Below, piece by piece: positions 10,987 to 18,799 of a DNA stretch of 64,000 nt (position 1 is the stretch's first letter; every line of letters starts with the position of its first letter). The notes under the pieces were generated by a model. It was not told the DNA's origin, searched no databases, and saw only the letters and a program-made list of their open reading frames with translations. Source of the DNA: Ktedonobacteria bacterium brp13 (GTDB lineage: Bacteria > Chloroflexota > Ktedonobacteria > Ktedonobacterales > Ktedonobacteraceae); contig AP024096.1 of the NCBI GenBank assembly GCA_015099395.1, positions 6,055,485 through 6,119,484 on the forward strand, in the 5' to 3' direction. The position numbers and the translations under genes are program-made.

Positions 10987-12192
10987 ATGGCGAAGAAGAA
11001 GTTCGAGCGGACAAAGCCGCATGTGAACGTTGGAACCATCGGACACATTGACCATGGCAAGACTACCCTGACCGCCGCTATCACCAAAGTATTAGCGACC
11101 GCTCAGCTTGCTAAGTACACCGCGTTCGATCAAATTGACAAAGCTCCTGAAGAGCGCGAGCGTGGTATCACGATCTCGATTGCCCACCTGGAGTACGAGA
11201 CCGAGAAGCGCCACTATGCTCACGTTGACTGCCCTGGTCACGCTGACTATATTAAGAACATGATCACCGGCGCTGCTCAGATGGACGGTGCCATCCTCGT
11301 CGTCAGTGCTCCTGACGGCCCGATGCCCCAGACTCGTGAGCACGTACTGCTGGCTCGTCAGGTAGAAGTACCTGCCATCGTCGTCTTCTTGAACAAAGTC
11401 GACATGATGGAAGACGAGGAGCTGCTGGAACTCGTCGAACTTGAGGTTCGTGAGTTGCTTTCGAAGTACAACTTCCCAGGCGATGACGTTCCTGTTGTTC
11501 GTGGTTCCGCGCTACAGGCTCTGGAGAGCAAAGGCGACCTGTCCCGTAACGATCCCGATGCCAAAGCAATCTGGGATCTGATGGATCAGGTTGACGAATA
11601 CATTCCAACCCCCCCACGTGCTATCGACCAGCCATTCTTGATGCCCGTAGAGGACGTCTTCGGCATCAAAGGTCGTGGTACTGTCGCAACCGGACGTATC
11701 GAGCGTGGCGTCGTCAAAGTTGGCGACAACGTCGAGATTGTCGGCATGCGTGACGACATCCGCACCGTCGTCGTTACCGGTGTAGAGATGTTCCAGAAGA
11801 CGCTGGATAGCGGTGAAGCCGGTGACAACGTTGGTTGTCTGCTACGTGGTATTGAGCGTGCCGATATCGAGCGCGGTCAGGTACTGGCGAAGCCCGGATC
11901 GATCAAACCTCACAAAACCTTCAAAGCCCAGGTCTATGTCCTCTCCAAAGAAGAGGGCGGCCGCCATACCCCCTTCTTCAACGGCTATCGCCCCCAGTTC
12001 TACGTCCGCACAACAGACGTGACTGGCTCGATCAAGCTGCCTGAAGGTGTAGAGATGGTCATGCCTGGCGATAACATCGAGATGACAGTTGAACTGCATC
12101 AGGCCGTTGCCATGGAAGTTGGCGTCAAATTTGCCATCCGCGAAGGTGGCCGTACCGTCGGTGCTGGTAACTGCACCCAGGTAATTCAATAA
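10987..12192 (+). CDS. tuf: Elongation factor Tu
   Basis: EF-Tu (401 aa) delivers aminoacyl-tRNA to the ribosome as a GTP complex. The start is ATG behind AAAGAGGGAAAGAC (MAKKKFERTKPHVNVGTIGH). The P-loop is GHIDHGKTT, switch I includes RGITI, G3 is DCPGHADYIKNM and G4 is NKVDMM. Domain 2 begins near PFLMPVEDVFGIKGRGTVATGR, and domain 3 has FREGGRT-type sequence (FAIREGGRTVGAG). The C-terminus NCTQVIQ differs from the common VVAKV(L/I) ending. Only one tuf copy is in the window. Confidence 0.98.
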   Translation: MAKKKFERTKPHVNVGTIGHIDHGKTTLTAAITKVLATAQLAKYTAFDQIDKAPEERERGITISIAHLEYETEKRHYAHVDCPGHADYIKNMITGAAQMDGAILVVSAPDGPMPQTREHVLLARQVEVPAIVVFLNKVDMMEDEELLELVELEVRELLSKYNFPGDDVPVVRGSALQALESKGDLSRNDPDAKAIWDLMDQVDEYIPTPPRAIDQPFLMPVEDVFGIKGRGTVATGRIERGVVKVGDNVEIVGMRDDIRTVVVTGVEMFQKTLDSGEAGDNVGCLLRGIERADIERGQVLAKPGSIKPHKTFKAQVYVLSKEEGGRHTPFFNGYRPQFYVRTTDVTGSIKLPEGVEMVMPGDNIEMTVELHQAVAMEVGVKFAIREGGRTVGAGNCTQVIQ

Positions 12193-12216
12193 AAAGAAGC
12201 CTAAGCAAGGCAGCAA

Positions 12217-12284
12217 GGGGTTAAGGACGTGGCTTGCACGGCGTTGCGCAAGACGACGTGCGAGCACAAGTGCCCGCTGACCCC
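12217..12284 (+). other. Structured leader upstream of rpsJ
   Basis: In the 113-nt tuf-rpsJ spacer GGGGT (12217-12221) can pair with ACCCC (12280-12284), and inside it GCACG (12236-12240) pairs with CGTGC (12257-12261). A branched leader at the head of the S10 genes is where L4 autoregulation acts in E. coli. Any such role here is inference. Confidence 0.35.
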
Positions 12285-12305
12285 TATCCTAATCAGGAGA
12301 AAAGA

Positions 12306-12623
12306 ATGGCTACGGGAGTTAAACAGCGTATCCGCATTCGCCTTAAGGCGTTTGATCATCGCATCCTCGACCAGTCGGCGATTCAGATCGTGGATACAGC
12401 ACAGCAGACCGGCGCACGTGTATCAGGGCCGGTGCCGCTGCCAACGGAGATTGACAAGTATACAGTCATACGTTCTCCGTTCATCGACAAAGACTCGCGC
12501 GAACAGTTTGAGATTCGCACGCACAAGCGTCTGATCGACATCATCGATCCGACGAACAAGACCGTTGAAGCCCTGACACGTTTGAACCTGCCCGCAGGCG
12601 TGGATATCGAAGTCAAACTGTAA
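12306..12623 (+). CDS. rpsJ: 30S ribosomal protein S10
   Basis: S10 (105 aa) is in the 30S head and in other bacteria is the NusE subunit of antitermination complexes. I chose the ATG at 12306 (MATGVKQRIRIRLKAFDHR) because AATCAGGAGAAAAGA precedes it and homologues begin there. A longer in-frame ORF reaching 12234 lacks a ribosome binding site. Landmarks are TGARVSGPVPLPT, YTVIRSPF and KRLIDIIDPTNKTVEAL, ending GVDIEVKL. It heads the S10 gene group. Confidence 0.97.
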   Translation: MATGVKQRIRIRLKAFDHRILDQSAIQIVDTAQQTGARVSGPVPLPTEIDKYTVIRSPFIDKDSREQFEIRTHKRLIDIIDPTNKTVEALTRLNLPAGVDIEVKL

Positions 12624-12744
12624 GGATTCGCGACAACAAAGATCCCTATGAGTTTGGGTAGAGAGACCACGATACCATTCAGAGCCGCGTAGAGCACGCA
12701 TAGTGCGAGCGGAGATGCTGAATGATGAAAGAGGTATGAAGGAT

Positions 12745-13542
12745 ATGCTAAACGCATTATTGGGCAGGAAGGTCGGTATGACCCAGGTGTTCGGGCCTAA
12801 TGGAACCGCAGTTCCAGTCACGATCATCGAAGCGGGTCCTTGTGTAGTGACGCAAGTCAAGACCGCTGCTCGCGATGGGTATGAAGCAGTTCAGATCGGC
12901 TTCGAGCAGAAGCCAGTAAAGAACGTTACCCGACCAGAGATGGGACATCTTGGCCAGAACCTGCCATTATTGAAAGCTCAGCGTAAAGCGTTACAGACGC
13001 ATCAACAAGAGCAGGGTGCCGAAGGCGAGAAGTCTGAAACGCCTGAAAAAAAGAACAGCAAGCAGCTCCAGAAGCTGTTAAAGGTGCAGGCGAACCGCCA
13101 GCGCCGACCAGGGCCATCGCTCGGCCCATTCCGATTTATCCGCGAAGTGGGACTACAGGATGGCACCAGCACAGAAGGTGTCTCGCTGGGTTCAACATTT
13201 GACGTCAGCCTCTTTGTTGATGGAGAATCAGTCGACATCGTTGGCACGTCAAAAGGTAAAGGCTTCCAGGGTGGTGTGAAGCGTCACGGTTTTAGCGGCG
13301 GCCCACGCACCCATGGACAGTCTGATCGCTTACGCGCACCGGGTTCAATCGGTTCCGGCACGACCCCAGGTCGTGTGCTTAAAGGAACTCGCATGGCCGG
13401 TCACATGGGTAATGCACGTGTGACAGCGAAGAAATTGCAAGTGATACAAGCTGATCCTGAGCGTAACCTGCTGGTGGTAAAGGGTTCGGTGCCTGGCGCA
13501 AATGGCGGCTTGCTCATGATTAAAAAGCATGTGATGAGGTAA
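12745..13542 (+). CDS. rplC: 50S ribosomal protein L3 with an internal insertion
   Basis: L3 (265 aa from the chosen start; about 209 in E. coli) binds 23S rRNA near the peptidyl transferase centre and starts 50S assembly. The start MLNALLGRKVGMTQVF matches family N-termini. An in-frame ATG at 12736 is an alternative, and longer upstream starts are unlikely. Conserved blocks are DIVGTSKGKGFQGGVKRHGF, GPRTHGQSD and RMAGHMGN. Between about residues 68 and 123 there is an extra hydrophilic segment rich in Gln, Glu and Lys (QEQGAEGEKSETPEKKNSKQ), in the region that is a short loop in most bacteria. Confidence 0.95.
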   Translation: MLNALLGRKVGMTQVFGPNGTAVPVTIIEAGPCVVTQVKTAARDGYEAVQIGFEQKPVKNVTRPEMGHLGQNLPLLKAQRKALQTHQQEQGAEGEKSETPEKKNSKQLQKLLKVQANRQRRPGPSLGPFRFIREVGLQDGTSTEGVSLGSTFDVSLFVDGESVDIVGTSKGKGFQGGVKRHGFSGGPRTHGQSDRLRAPGSIGSGTTPGRVLKGTRMAGHMGNARVTAKKLQVIQADPERNLLVVKGSVPGANGGLLMIKKHVMR

Positions 13543-13548
13543 ACCGAA

Positions 13549-14253
13549 ATGCCCTCGACTACAGTGTATAACAAGGCCGGAGAGGCCGTAGAACAGCTCG
13601 AACTGAGCGAGCAGGTGTTCGGAGTTACCCCGAATATGGCAGTATTGCACCAGGTTGTCACCGCACAGCTAGTCAATCGCCGTCAGGGTAATGCCTCAAC
13701 CAAGACTCGTGCTGAAGTATCGGGCGGTAATAGCAAACCGTATCGACAAAAAGGAACCGGTCGTGCCCGTCAGGGTAGCACACGCTCGCCGCAGTTCCGC
13801 CATGGTGGAGTTGTCTTTGGACCGAAGCCACATCCGTACCATCACGATGTGCCGAAAAAGATGCGCCGCTTGGCTATTCGTTCAGCGTTGTCTGACAAAG
13901 TCGCCAATGAGAACCTGATCATTGTCAACGACCTGTCACTGGATGCCCCGCGCACCAAAGACATGCTGGCGATCCTGGAAAAGTTGCCCACGAACGCGGG
14001 CAAACGTGTCTTGATGATGTTACCGGAGCGTAATGAGAACCTCGTGCTCTCGACACGCAACATTCCGACCGCCAAGGTGCAGCACGTCTCCTCGATTAAC
14101 GTTGTGGAGTTGCTGAAACACGACTACGTCATCATGCCAGTAGAGACCGTGCGTTGGATCGAGATGGTTTTCGGAGAAGGACTGAGCGCAGAAGAAGCGA
14201 CCAGTAAGCTTGCCGAAACCAGCGCGAGTGAGAACGCCGGAAGCGAAGCATAA
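13549..14253 (+). CDS. rplD: 50S ribosomal protein L4
   Basis: L4 (234 aa) sends an extended loop to the exit-tunnel constriction and represses its own operon in E. coli. The start ATG is 6 nt after rplC. The tunnel loop is recognisable as PYRQKGTGRARQGSTRSPQFRHGG followed by VVFGPKPHPY (given here as separate short motifs PYRQKGTGRARQG and SPQFRHGGVVFGPKP). RRLAIRSALSDK and NARNV-like RNIPTAKVQHVSSINV follow. A Ser/Glu/Ala-rich C-terminal tail of about 20 residues (SKLAETSASENAGSEA) is extra. Confidence 0.96.
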   Translation: MPSTTVYNKAGEAVEQLELSEQVFGVTPNMAVLHQVVTAQLVNRRQGNASTKTRAEVSGGNSKPYRQKGTGRARQGSTRSPQFRHGGVVFGPKPHPYHHDVPKKMRRLAIRSALSDKVANENLIIVNDLSLDAPRTKDMLAILEKLPTNAGKRVLMMLPERNENLVLSTRNIPTAKVQHVSSINVVELLKHDYVIMPVETVRWIEMVFGEGLSAEEATSKLAETSASENAGSEA

Positions 14254-14270
14254 GGCGAGGAGGAGATACT

Positions 14271-14567
14271 GTGGAGATCACAGAAATACTGCGCCATGGA
14301 ATCGTAACCGAGAAAACGGTCCGATTGCAGGGACAGAACAAATACACGTTCCAGGTGGCGGTGAGAGCAACCAAAATTGATGTTCGGCGGGCTGTGGAGC
14401 ACCTTTTCAATGTAAAAGTTGTTGCGGTCAATACGATACGCATGCCTGGCAAACCACGTATGATTCGTCGCCGTGGTTCTGCTCCTCGACCTGTTGAGGC
14501 TCGTGAATGGAAGAAAGCGATTGTCACTCTTGCCGAGGGACAGTCGATCGACGCATTAAAGGCATAG
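14271..14567 (+). CDS. rplW: 50S ribosomal protein L23
   Basis: L23 (98 aa) lies at the tunnel exit, where it docks trigger factor and SRP. The start is GTG behind GCGAGGAGGAGATACT (MEITEILRHGIVTEKT). Landmarks are YTFQVAVRATKIDVRRAVEHLFNVKVVAVNT (VRRAVEHLFNVKVVAVNT) and the basic loop MPGKPRMIRRRG. The C-terminus IVTLAEGQSIDAL is typical. The length is ordinary. It lies 17 nt after rplD and 11 nt before rplB. Confidence 0.96.
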   Translation: MEITEILRHGIVTEKTVRLQGQNKYTFQVAVRATKIDVRRAVEHLFNVKVVAVNTIRMPGKPRMIRRRGSAPRPVEAREWKKAIVTLAEGQSIDALKA

Positions 14568-14578
14568 GGGATTGAGAG

Positions 14579-15418
14579 ATGCCAATTAGACAGTATCGAC
14601 CAACATCTCCTGGACGTCGCGGCATGTCGGTATCGACCTTTGAGGAGATCACCAAGACACGACCAGAGAAGTCTCTGACCGTCAAGCTGAAAAAGCACGC
14701 CGGGCGCAATAACCAGGGTAAGATTACAACCCGCCATCATGGCGGTGGGGCCAAACGGGCCTATCGTATTATTGACTTCAAGCGTAACAAGCTTGGCGTT
14801 CCAGCGCGAGTTGCGGCGATCGAATATGATCCAAACCGCACCGCCCGTATCGCCTTGCTGCATTATGTCGACGGAGAGAAGCGTTACATTCTCGCCCCCG
14901 TTGGCCTGACAGTTGGCGACCGTGTTGAGGCTGGTCCAGAGGCAGACATCCGCGTAGGCAATGCGCTGCCCCTGAAGAACATCCCAACCGGTACCACTGT
15001 CCATAATGTTGAGCTAGAGCGTGGTCGTGGAGGCCAGATGGTGCGTGGAGCCGGTGCTGGCGCGCAACTGATGGCGAAAGACGGCGATTATGCACAGTTA
15101 CGTCTCCCTTCGGGCGAGCAGCGCCGCGTACACATTCTGTGTATGGCGACCGTCGGCCAGGTAGGCAACGTTGATCACGAGAACCGCAGCATTGGTAAGG
15201 CCGGACGTGCCCGTCATATGGGTCGCCGCCCAACAGTCCGTGGCTCTGTTATGAACCCGCGTGACCATCCACATGGTGGTGGTGAGGGTCGTGCACCGAT
15301 CGGTGGTCAGCCGCAGACACCCTGGGGCAAGCCAGCAATGGGTTACCGAACTCGTAATAATAAGAGAACGGATCGCTTCATTGTCCGTCGCCGTAACGCG
15401 GGCAGGAGGAAGAAGTAA
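14579..15418 (+). CDS. rplB: 50S ribosomal protein L2
   Basis: L2 (279 aa) binds 23S rRNA and is required for subunit association and peptidyl transferase activity. The N-terminus is MPIRQYRPTSPGRRGMS. Signatures are GRNNQGKITTRHHGGGAKR, the RNA-binding core IEYDPNRTARIALL, and the C-terminal PTVRGSVMNPRDHPHGGGEG, which contains the functionally important His. The tail RTDRFIVRRRNAGRRKK is basic. The start ATG is behind GGGGATTGAGAG. Its TAA overlaps the ATG of rpsS (TAATG). Confidence 0.98.
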   Translation: MPIRQYRPTSPGRRGMSVSTFEEITKTRPEKSLTVKLKKHAGRNNQGKITTRHHGGGAKRAYRIIDFKRNKLGVPARVAAIEYDPNRTARIALLHYVDGEKRYILAPVGLTVGDRVEAGPEADIRVGNALPLKNIPTGTTVHNVELERGRGGQMVRGAGAGAQLMAKDGDYAQLRLPSGEQRRVHILCMATVGQVGNVDHENRSIGKAGRARHMGRRPTVRGSVMNPRDHPHGGGEGRAPIGGQPQTPWGKPAMGYRTRNNKRTDRFIVRRRNAGRRKK

Positions 15419-15705
15419 TGTCGCGCTCAAGGAAAAAAGGGCCATATATACACGAGTCGCTTAGGAAAAAAGTCCTGGTAATGCGACGAAGTGGTGACCG
15501 ACGTGTTATTAAGACATGGTCACGCGCTTCAATGATTTTCCCAGAGATGGTGGGAATGACCATTGGAGTCCATAACGGAAAGACGCATGTCCCTGTCTTC
15601 ATCAGTGAAAACATGGTCGGACACAAACTAGGAGAGTTTTCCCCCACTCGCCACTTCCGTGGTCATGCGGGCGGTAAAAGTGAAAAAACCACTTCGGTCC
15701 GCTAG
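15418..15705 (+). CDS. rpsS: 30S ribosomal protein S19
   Basis: S19 (95 aa) contacts helices of the 30S head and the A-site tRNA region. Landmarks are MSRSRKKGPYIHESL, TWSRASMIFPEMVGMTIGVHNGK (TWSRASMIFPEMVG), VGHKLGEFSPTRHFRGHAG. The start ATG overlaps the rplB stop by one base, implying translational coupling, with AGGAGGAAG inside the rplB end as the binding site. Length is normal. Confidence 0.97.
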   Translation: MSRSRKKGPYIHESLRKKVLVMRRSGDRRVIKTWSRASMIFPEMVGMTIGVHNGKTHVPVFISENMVGHKLGEFSPTRHFRGHAGGKSEKTTSVR

Positions 15706-15844
15706 GGGAGAGGTCTACCAGACCCCTTCCCATAAGAAGACAAATGAAGTGCTAACGTTAATGATGCTCAAGTAAAAGAGCCCACCGAGGATACGCAGGG
15801 GCCGCAAAGAAAGAGTCCCAGGGGCCTACCAATGTGGTGCCCCT
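15705..15844 (+). other. rplV leader with two strong hairpins
   Basis: The 165-nt rpsS-rplV spacer contains hairpin 15705-15731, where GGGGAGAGGTCT pairs with AGACCCCTTCCC with one mismatch and one wobble around ACC. It also contains hairpin 15820-15844, where AGGGGC pairs with GCCCCT and ACCA pairs with TGGT inside. There is no terminator-type T-run. Most S10 operons have no spacer here. Confidence 0.5.
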
Positions 15845-15870
15845 TCCTCGGGGTAAATTGTGAGGTAGCG

Positions 15871-16221
15871 ATGCAAGTCAGGGCTATAGCAAGAGATATT
15901 GGCATTCCTCCGCGCAAAATGCGTCTGGTCACGAACGCGGTGAAAGGGCTTCGAGTAGATGAGGCTCTGGCTATTCTTCAGTTTCTGCCTAATGCCGGAG
16001 CGCTTCCGGTAAAAAAAGTGGTGTCATCGGCAGCGGCGAACGCGGAGAATAACTACAATCTCAATCCAGATGAACTGTATATACTCAATATTGTGGCGGA
16101 TGACTCGTTCCGGATTAAGCGCGTCAAACCACGTTCACATGGACGAGCCGCACGCATTCTGCGTCGCTTCTGTCATGTCACGGTGGTTGTCTCTGATGAT
16201 CCGGCTGACGCTGGTCGTTAA
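15871..16221 (+). CDS. rplV: 50S ribosomal protein L22
   Basis: L22 (116 aa) lines the exit tunnel with a beta-hairpin implicated in macrolide response. The start chosen is ATG 15871 (MQVRAIARDIGIPPRKMRLV), preceded by TGAGGTAGCG. An upstream in-frame ATG at 15832 lies inside a hairpin and adds non-conserved residues. Landmarks are VSSAAANAENNYNL, FRIKRVKPRSHGRAARI and the terminal HVTVVVSD. Length is ordinary. Confidence 0.95.
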   Translation: MQVRAIARDIGIPPRKMRLVTNAVKGLRVDEALAILQFLPNAGALPVKKVVSSAAANAENNYNLNPDELYILNIVADDSFRIKRVKPRSHGRAARILRRFCHVTVVVSDDPADAGR

Positions 16222-16241
16222 AGCTAAGAAGGAGGACACTT

Positions 16242-17396
16242 TTGGGACATAAAGTGCATCCCAATGGGTTCAGACTCGGCGTCGTCAGAGGATGGCAATC
16301 ACGCTGGTATGCCGAGCGGGACTACAAGGATATCCTGGCCGAAGATTTCAAAATCCGCCAGATTATCAGTGATGAGCTGAAAAATGCCTCTGTCTCGCGT
16401 ATCGAGATTGAGCGCACAGCAGCCGATCAGGTTCTGGTTAAAGTACATACTGCCAAACCTGGTATCGTAATCGGCAAGAGCGGTGAGAAGGTTGATCGCC
16501 TTCGTAACCAGCTTGAGGGCCGTACCAAGAAACGCCGTATTCGCATGGACATTGTCGAGATCCGTCAGCCGGAACTGGACGCCGTCCTGGTCGGTCGTAG
16601 TATTGCTGAGCAGTTGGAGAAACGTGTTTCATTCCGCCGTGCCATGAAACAGGCCGTGCAGAAATCGATGCGCGCCAACGCGAAGGGTATTAAAATTATC
16701 TGTTCCGGTCGTCTGGGTGGAGCTGAAATTGCTCGTACCGAGAAAGAGGTCGAAGGTAGCGTGCCATTGCAGACTCTGCGCGCGGACATCGACTATGGGC
16801 TGGCAGAGGCACATACCACATTTGGTGTCATCGGCATCAAAGTGTGGATCTACCGTGGCGACATCTTACCAAGCAAACGTCGTGAATTGGCTGTTGCCCA
16901 GGTAGAGGCTGCTATCCAGCAACCATATCCGCAGCGTGATCGTCGCGGTGGTGGTGAGCGCGGTGGAGAACGTCGTGGTCCTCGTCCTCAGGGCGGTGAG
17001 CGCGGTGGTGATCGTCGCGGTGGCGGCGTCGCAGAACGTGGAGGAGACCGTCGCGGTGGAGACCGTGGTCCACAACGTCCCGTAGGGGATCGACCACAGC
17101 GTCCGCCACGCCAGTATGGAGACCGCCCACAAGGTGATCGCCCAGCCGTTGGAGAGCGCCCACAGGGTGATCGTCCGGCCGTTGGAGATCGTCCACAAGG
17201 TGAGCGCGGCCCACGTCCACAAGGTGGAGACCGTGGTCAACGTCCCGTAGGGGATCGACCACAGCGTCCGCCTCGTCCACGTCCTGAGCAGGCCCCTGCC
17301 AACGAGAACACAGCGGTAAAGCCAGCTGAGACCAAGCCGTCAACGCCTGAGACCAAGCCGTCAACGCCTGAGACCGGGTCAACGCAGAGCGAGTAA
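16242..17396 (+). CDS. rpsC: 30S ribosomal protein S3 with a long RGG/RPQG-repeat tail
   Basis: S3 (384 aa against about 233 in E. coli) forms part of the mRNA entry pore and the ribosomal helicase with S4 and S5. The start is TTG behind AAGAAGGAGGACACTT (MGHKVHPNGFRLGVVRGWQS). The core holds the KH motif KPGIVIGKSGEKVDRLR, then GRLGGAEIARTE and WIYRGDILP. From about residue 227 the protein becomes low complexity. An Arg/Gly region (RRGGGERGGERRG, GGDRRGGDRG) is followed by tandem DRPQGDRPAVG-type units at about 285-330 and two TKPSTPE units at the end. A 32-nt DNA block recurs exactly at 17076-17107 and 17241-17272. Confidence 0.96.
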   Translation: MGHKVHPNGFRLGVVRGWQSRWYAERDYKDILAEDFKIRQIISDELKNASVSRIEIERTAADQVLVKVHTAKPGIVIGKSGEKVDRLRNQLEGRTKKRRIRMDIVEIRQPELDAVLVGRSIAEQLEKRVSFRRAMKQAVQKSMRANAKGIKIICSGRLGGAEIARTEKEVEGSVPLQTLRADIDYGLAEAHTTFGVIGIKVWIYRGDILPSKRRELAVAQVEAAIQQPYPQRDRRGGGERGGERRGPRPQGGERGGDRRGGGVAERGGDRRGGDRGPQRPVGDRPQRPPRQYGDRPQGDRPAVGERPQGDRPAVGDRPQGERGPRPQGGDRGQRPVGDRPQRPPRPRPEQAPANENTAVKPAETKPSTPETKPSTPETGSTQSE

Positions 17397-17411
17397 GAGG
17401 AGAGCTAAGCC

Positions 17412-17843
17412 ATGTTACTGGCACCATCACGAACGAAATATCGTCGCCAGCACCGAGGCCGCATGAGAGGGCAAGCCACTCGTGGCAACACCCTTTCATT
17501 TGGCGAATACGGCTTGCAGGCTCAAGAGCCCTGCTGGATGGAAGCTCGTCAGATCGAATCCGCACGTATCGCACTCACCCGCTTCATGAAGCGTGGTGGT
17601 AAAGTGTGGATCCGCGTATTCCCTGACAAGCCAATCTCATCCAAACCGGCCGAGACCCGTATGGGTAGCGGTAAAGGTGCAGTCGACCACTGGGTAGCAG
17701 TAGTGAAACCCGGTCGTATCATCTTTGAAATTGGCGGAGTCACTGAAGAGATTGCAAAAGAGGCCGTTCGCCTTGCTGGGCATAAACTGCCGATCAAGAC
17801 CCGCTTCATAACCAAGGGGGAGGCAGAGAGTGTCGAAGCTTAA
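17412..17843 (+). CDS. rplP: 50S ribosomal protein L16
   Basis: L16 (143 aa) organises the A-site tRNA elbow region of the 50S subunit. The start ATG is behind GAGGAGAGCTAAGCC (MLLAPSRTKYRRQHRGRMRG). Landmarks are LSFGEYGLQAQEPCWMEARQIE (two short motifs FGEYGLQA and ARQIESARIALTRF), RVFPDKPISSKPAETRMGSG and KTRFITK. The length is normal. Its 3' end overlaps rpmC by 14 nt. Confidence 0.97.
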   Translation: MLLAPSRTKYRRQHRGRMRGQATRGNTLSFGEYGLQAQEPCWMEARQIESARIALTRFMKRGGKVWIRVFPDKPISSKPAETRMGSGKGAVDHWVAVVKPGRIIFEIGGVTEEIAKEAVRLAGHKLPIKTRFITKGEAESVEA

Positions 17844-18039
17844 AGAGCGCCGTAAAGAGGTTGCAGAACTGTCTTTGGTCGACGCACAAAAGCAAGTTCA
17901 AGAACTGCGTCTCAAACTGTTCAATCTCCGTTTGCAGCAGCAGCGCGGCGAAGTAAAAGACAACCGTGTATTTGCTCAGACGCGCAAAGATATTGCCCGT
18001 CTTCTGCACCGCCTTACCGTATTGGAGAATGAGCAATAA
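17830..18039 (+). CDS. rpmC: 50S ribosomal protein L29
   Basis: L29 (69 aa) is a small helical protein near the tunnel exit. It starts at GTG 17830, inside the last codons of rplP, behind AAGGGGGAGGCAGA (MSKLKERRKEVAELS). The two-helix pattern LRLKLFNLRLQQQRGE and NRVFAQTRKDIARLLHRL is diagnostic. The stop TAA overlaps the rpsQ start (TAATG). Confidence 0.95.
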   Translation: MSKLKERRKEVAELSLVDAQKQVQELRLKLFNLRLQQQRGEVKDNRVFAQTRKDIARLLHRLTVLENEQ

Positions 18040-18404
18040 TGACACAGCAATCGAACGCGACCACACCAGAACAGGCCCTGGCGCAGACAAACCGTCGCCA
18101 GCAAAAAGTAGGCCGTGTGGTCAGCAATAAAACGGACAAGACGATTATCGTCGCCGTCGAGTCCTTGAAGAAGCATCGCATCTATAAGCGAACGTACAAG
18201 CAGACAAAGCGCTTCTATGCACATGACGAGAACAACACCTGTCAGATGGGTGATCTGGTGCGTATCGAAGAGAGCCGCCCATTGAGCAAGCTGAAACGTT
18301 GGAAACTGGTAGAGATCTTAAAACTGGGTAGCGGCATTGTTCCCGTGGAGCAGGTAGTAGCCTCTGTTGATCCGAACCTGAACAGCAACACGTCGGCGGA
18401 ATAA
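18039..18404 (+). CDS. rpsQ: 30S ribosomal protein S17 with N- and C-terminal extensions
   Basis: S17 (121 aa, about 85 in many bacteria) is an OB-fold primary 16S rRNA binder. The core runs from GRVVSNKTDKTIIVAVE through HPIYKRTYK-like HRIYKRTYKQTKRFYAHDE to GDLVRIEESRPLSKLKRWKLVEI. About 22 residues precede the core (TQQSNATTPEQALAQTNRRQ), and about 20 follow (VVASVDPNLNSNTSAE). The start ATG overlaps the rpmC stop by one base. Confidence 0.95.
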   Translation: MTQQSNATTPEQALAQTNRRQQKVGRVVSNKTDKTIIVAVESLKKHRIYKRTYKQTKRFYAHDENNTCQMGDLVRIEESRPLSKLKRWKLVEILKLGSGIVPVEQVVASVDPNLNSNTSAE

Positions 18405-18419
18405 GGGAGAGATTGAACA

Positions 18420-18788
18420 ATGATTCAACCACAATCACGCCTGAAAGTAGCCGACAACAGCGGTGCGCGCGAGATCATGTGCATTCGCGTAATGAGCGGA
18501 TCATCGAAGCGCTACGCAATGGTCGGAGATGTGATTAAAGCATCTGTAAAACAAGCAGCGCCGAATGGCCAGGTCAAAAAGGGTGAAGTGGTGAATGCCG
18601 TCATCGTGCGTGTCTCGAAAGAGTACGCACGTCCTGATGGCTCCCACATTCGTTTTGACGAGAACGCCGCAGTCATTATTGCCGCCGGTAATAATCCACG
18701 TGGCACTCGTATCTTTGGCCCGGTTGCACGTGAGCTGCGTGAGAAGAACTTCACAAAGCTTGTATCGCTTGCACCTGAAGTGCTCTAA
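18420..18788 (+). CDS. rplN: 50S ribosomal protein L14
   Basis: L14 (122 aa) forms intersubunit bridges. The protein starts MIQPQSRLKVADNSGAREIM and is canonical throughout: VIKASVKQAAPNGQVKKGEV, IRFDENAAVII, PRGTRIFGPVARELREKNFTKLVSLAPEVL (PRGTRIFGPVAREL). The start ATG follows AAGGGAGAGATTGAACA. It opens the spc gene group, 15 nt after rpsQ. Confidence 0.98.
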   Translation: MIQPQSRLKVADNSGAREIMCIRVMSGSSKRYAMVGDVIKASVKQAAPNGQVKKGEVVNAVIVRVSKEYARPDGSHIRFDENAAVIIAAGNNPRGTRIFGPVARELREKNFTKLVSLAPEVL

Positions 18789-18799
18789 CGGGGAAGAAG

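Noticed and set aside
14132..15004. 290-aa open frame on the - strand across rplD, rplW and rplB
   Set aside because: It crosses three real genes and their spacers, with no recognisable motif.
15832..15870. Upstream in-frame ATG for rplV
   Set aside because: It lies inside a hairpin and lacks a binding site, and L22 homologues start at MQVRA-type residues.
16912..17574. 220-aa and overlapping 124-aa frames antisense to the rpsC tail
   Set aside because: They are mirror products of the RGG-coding repeats (His/Asp and Thr/Leu-rich), as expected from low-complexity DNA.
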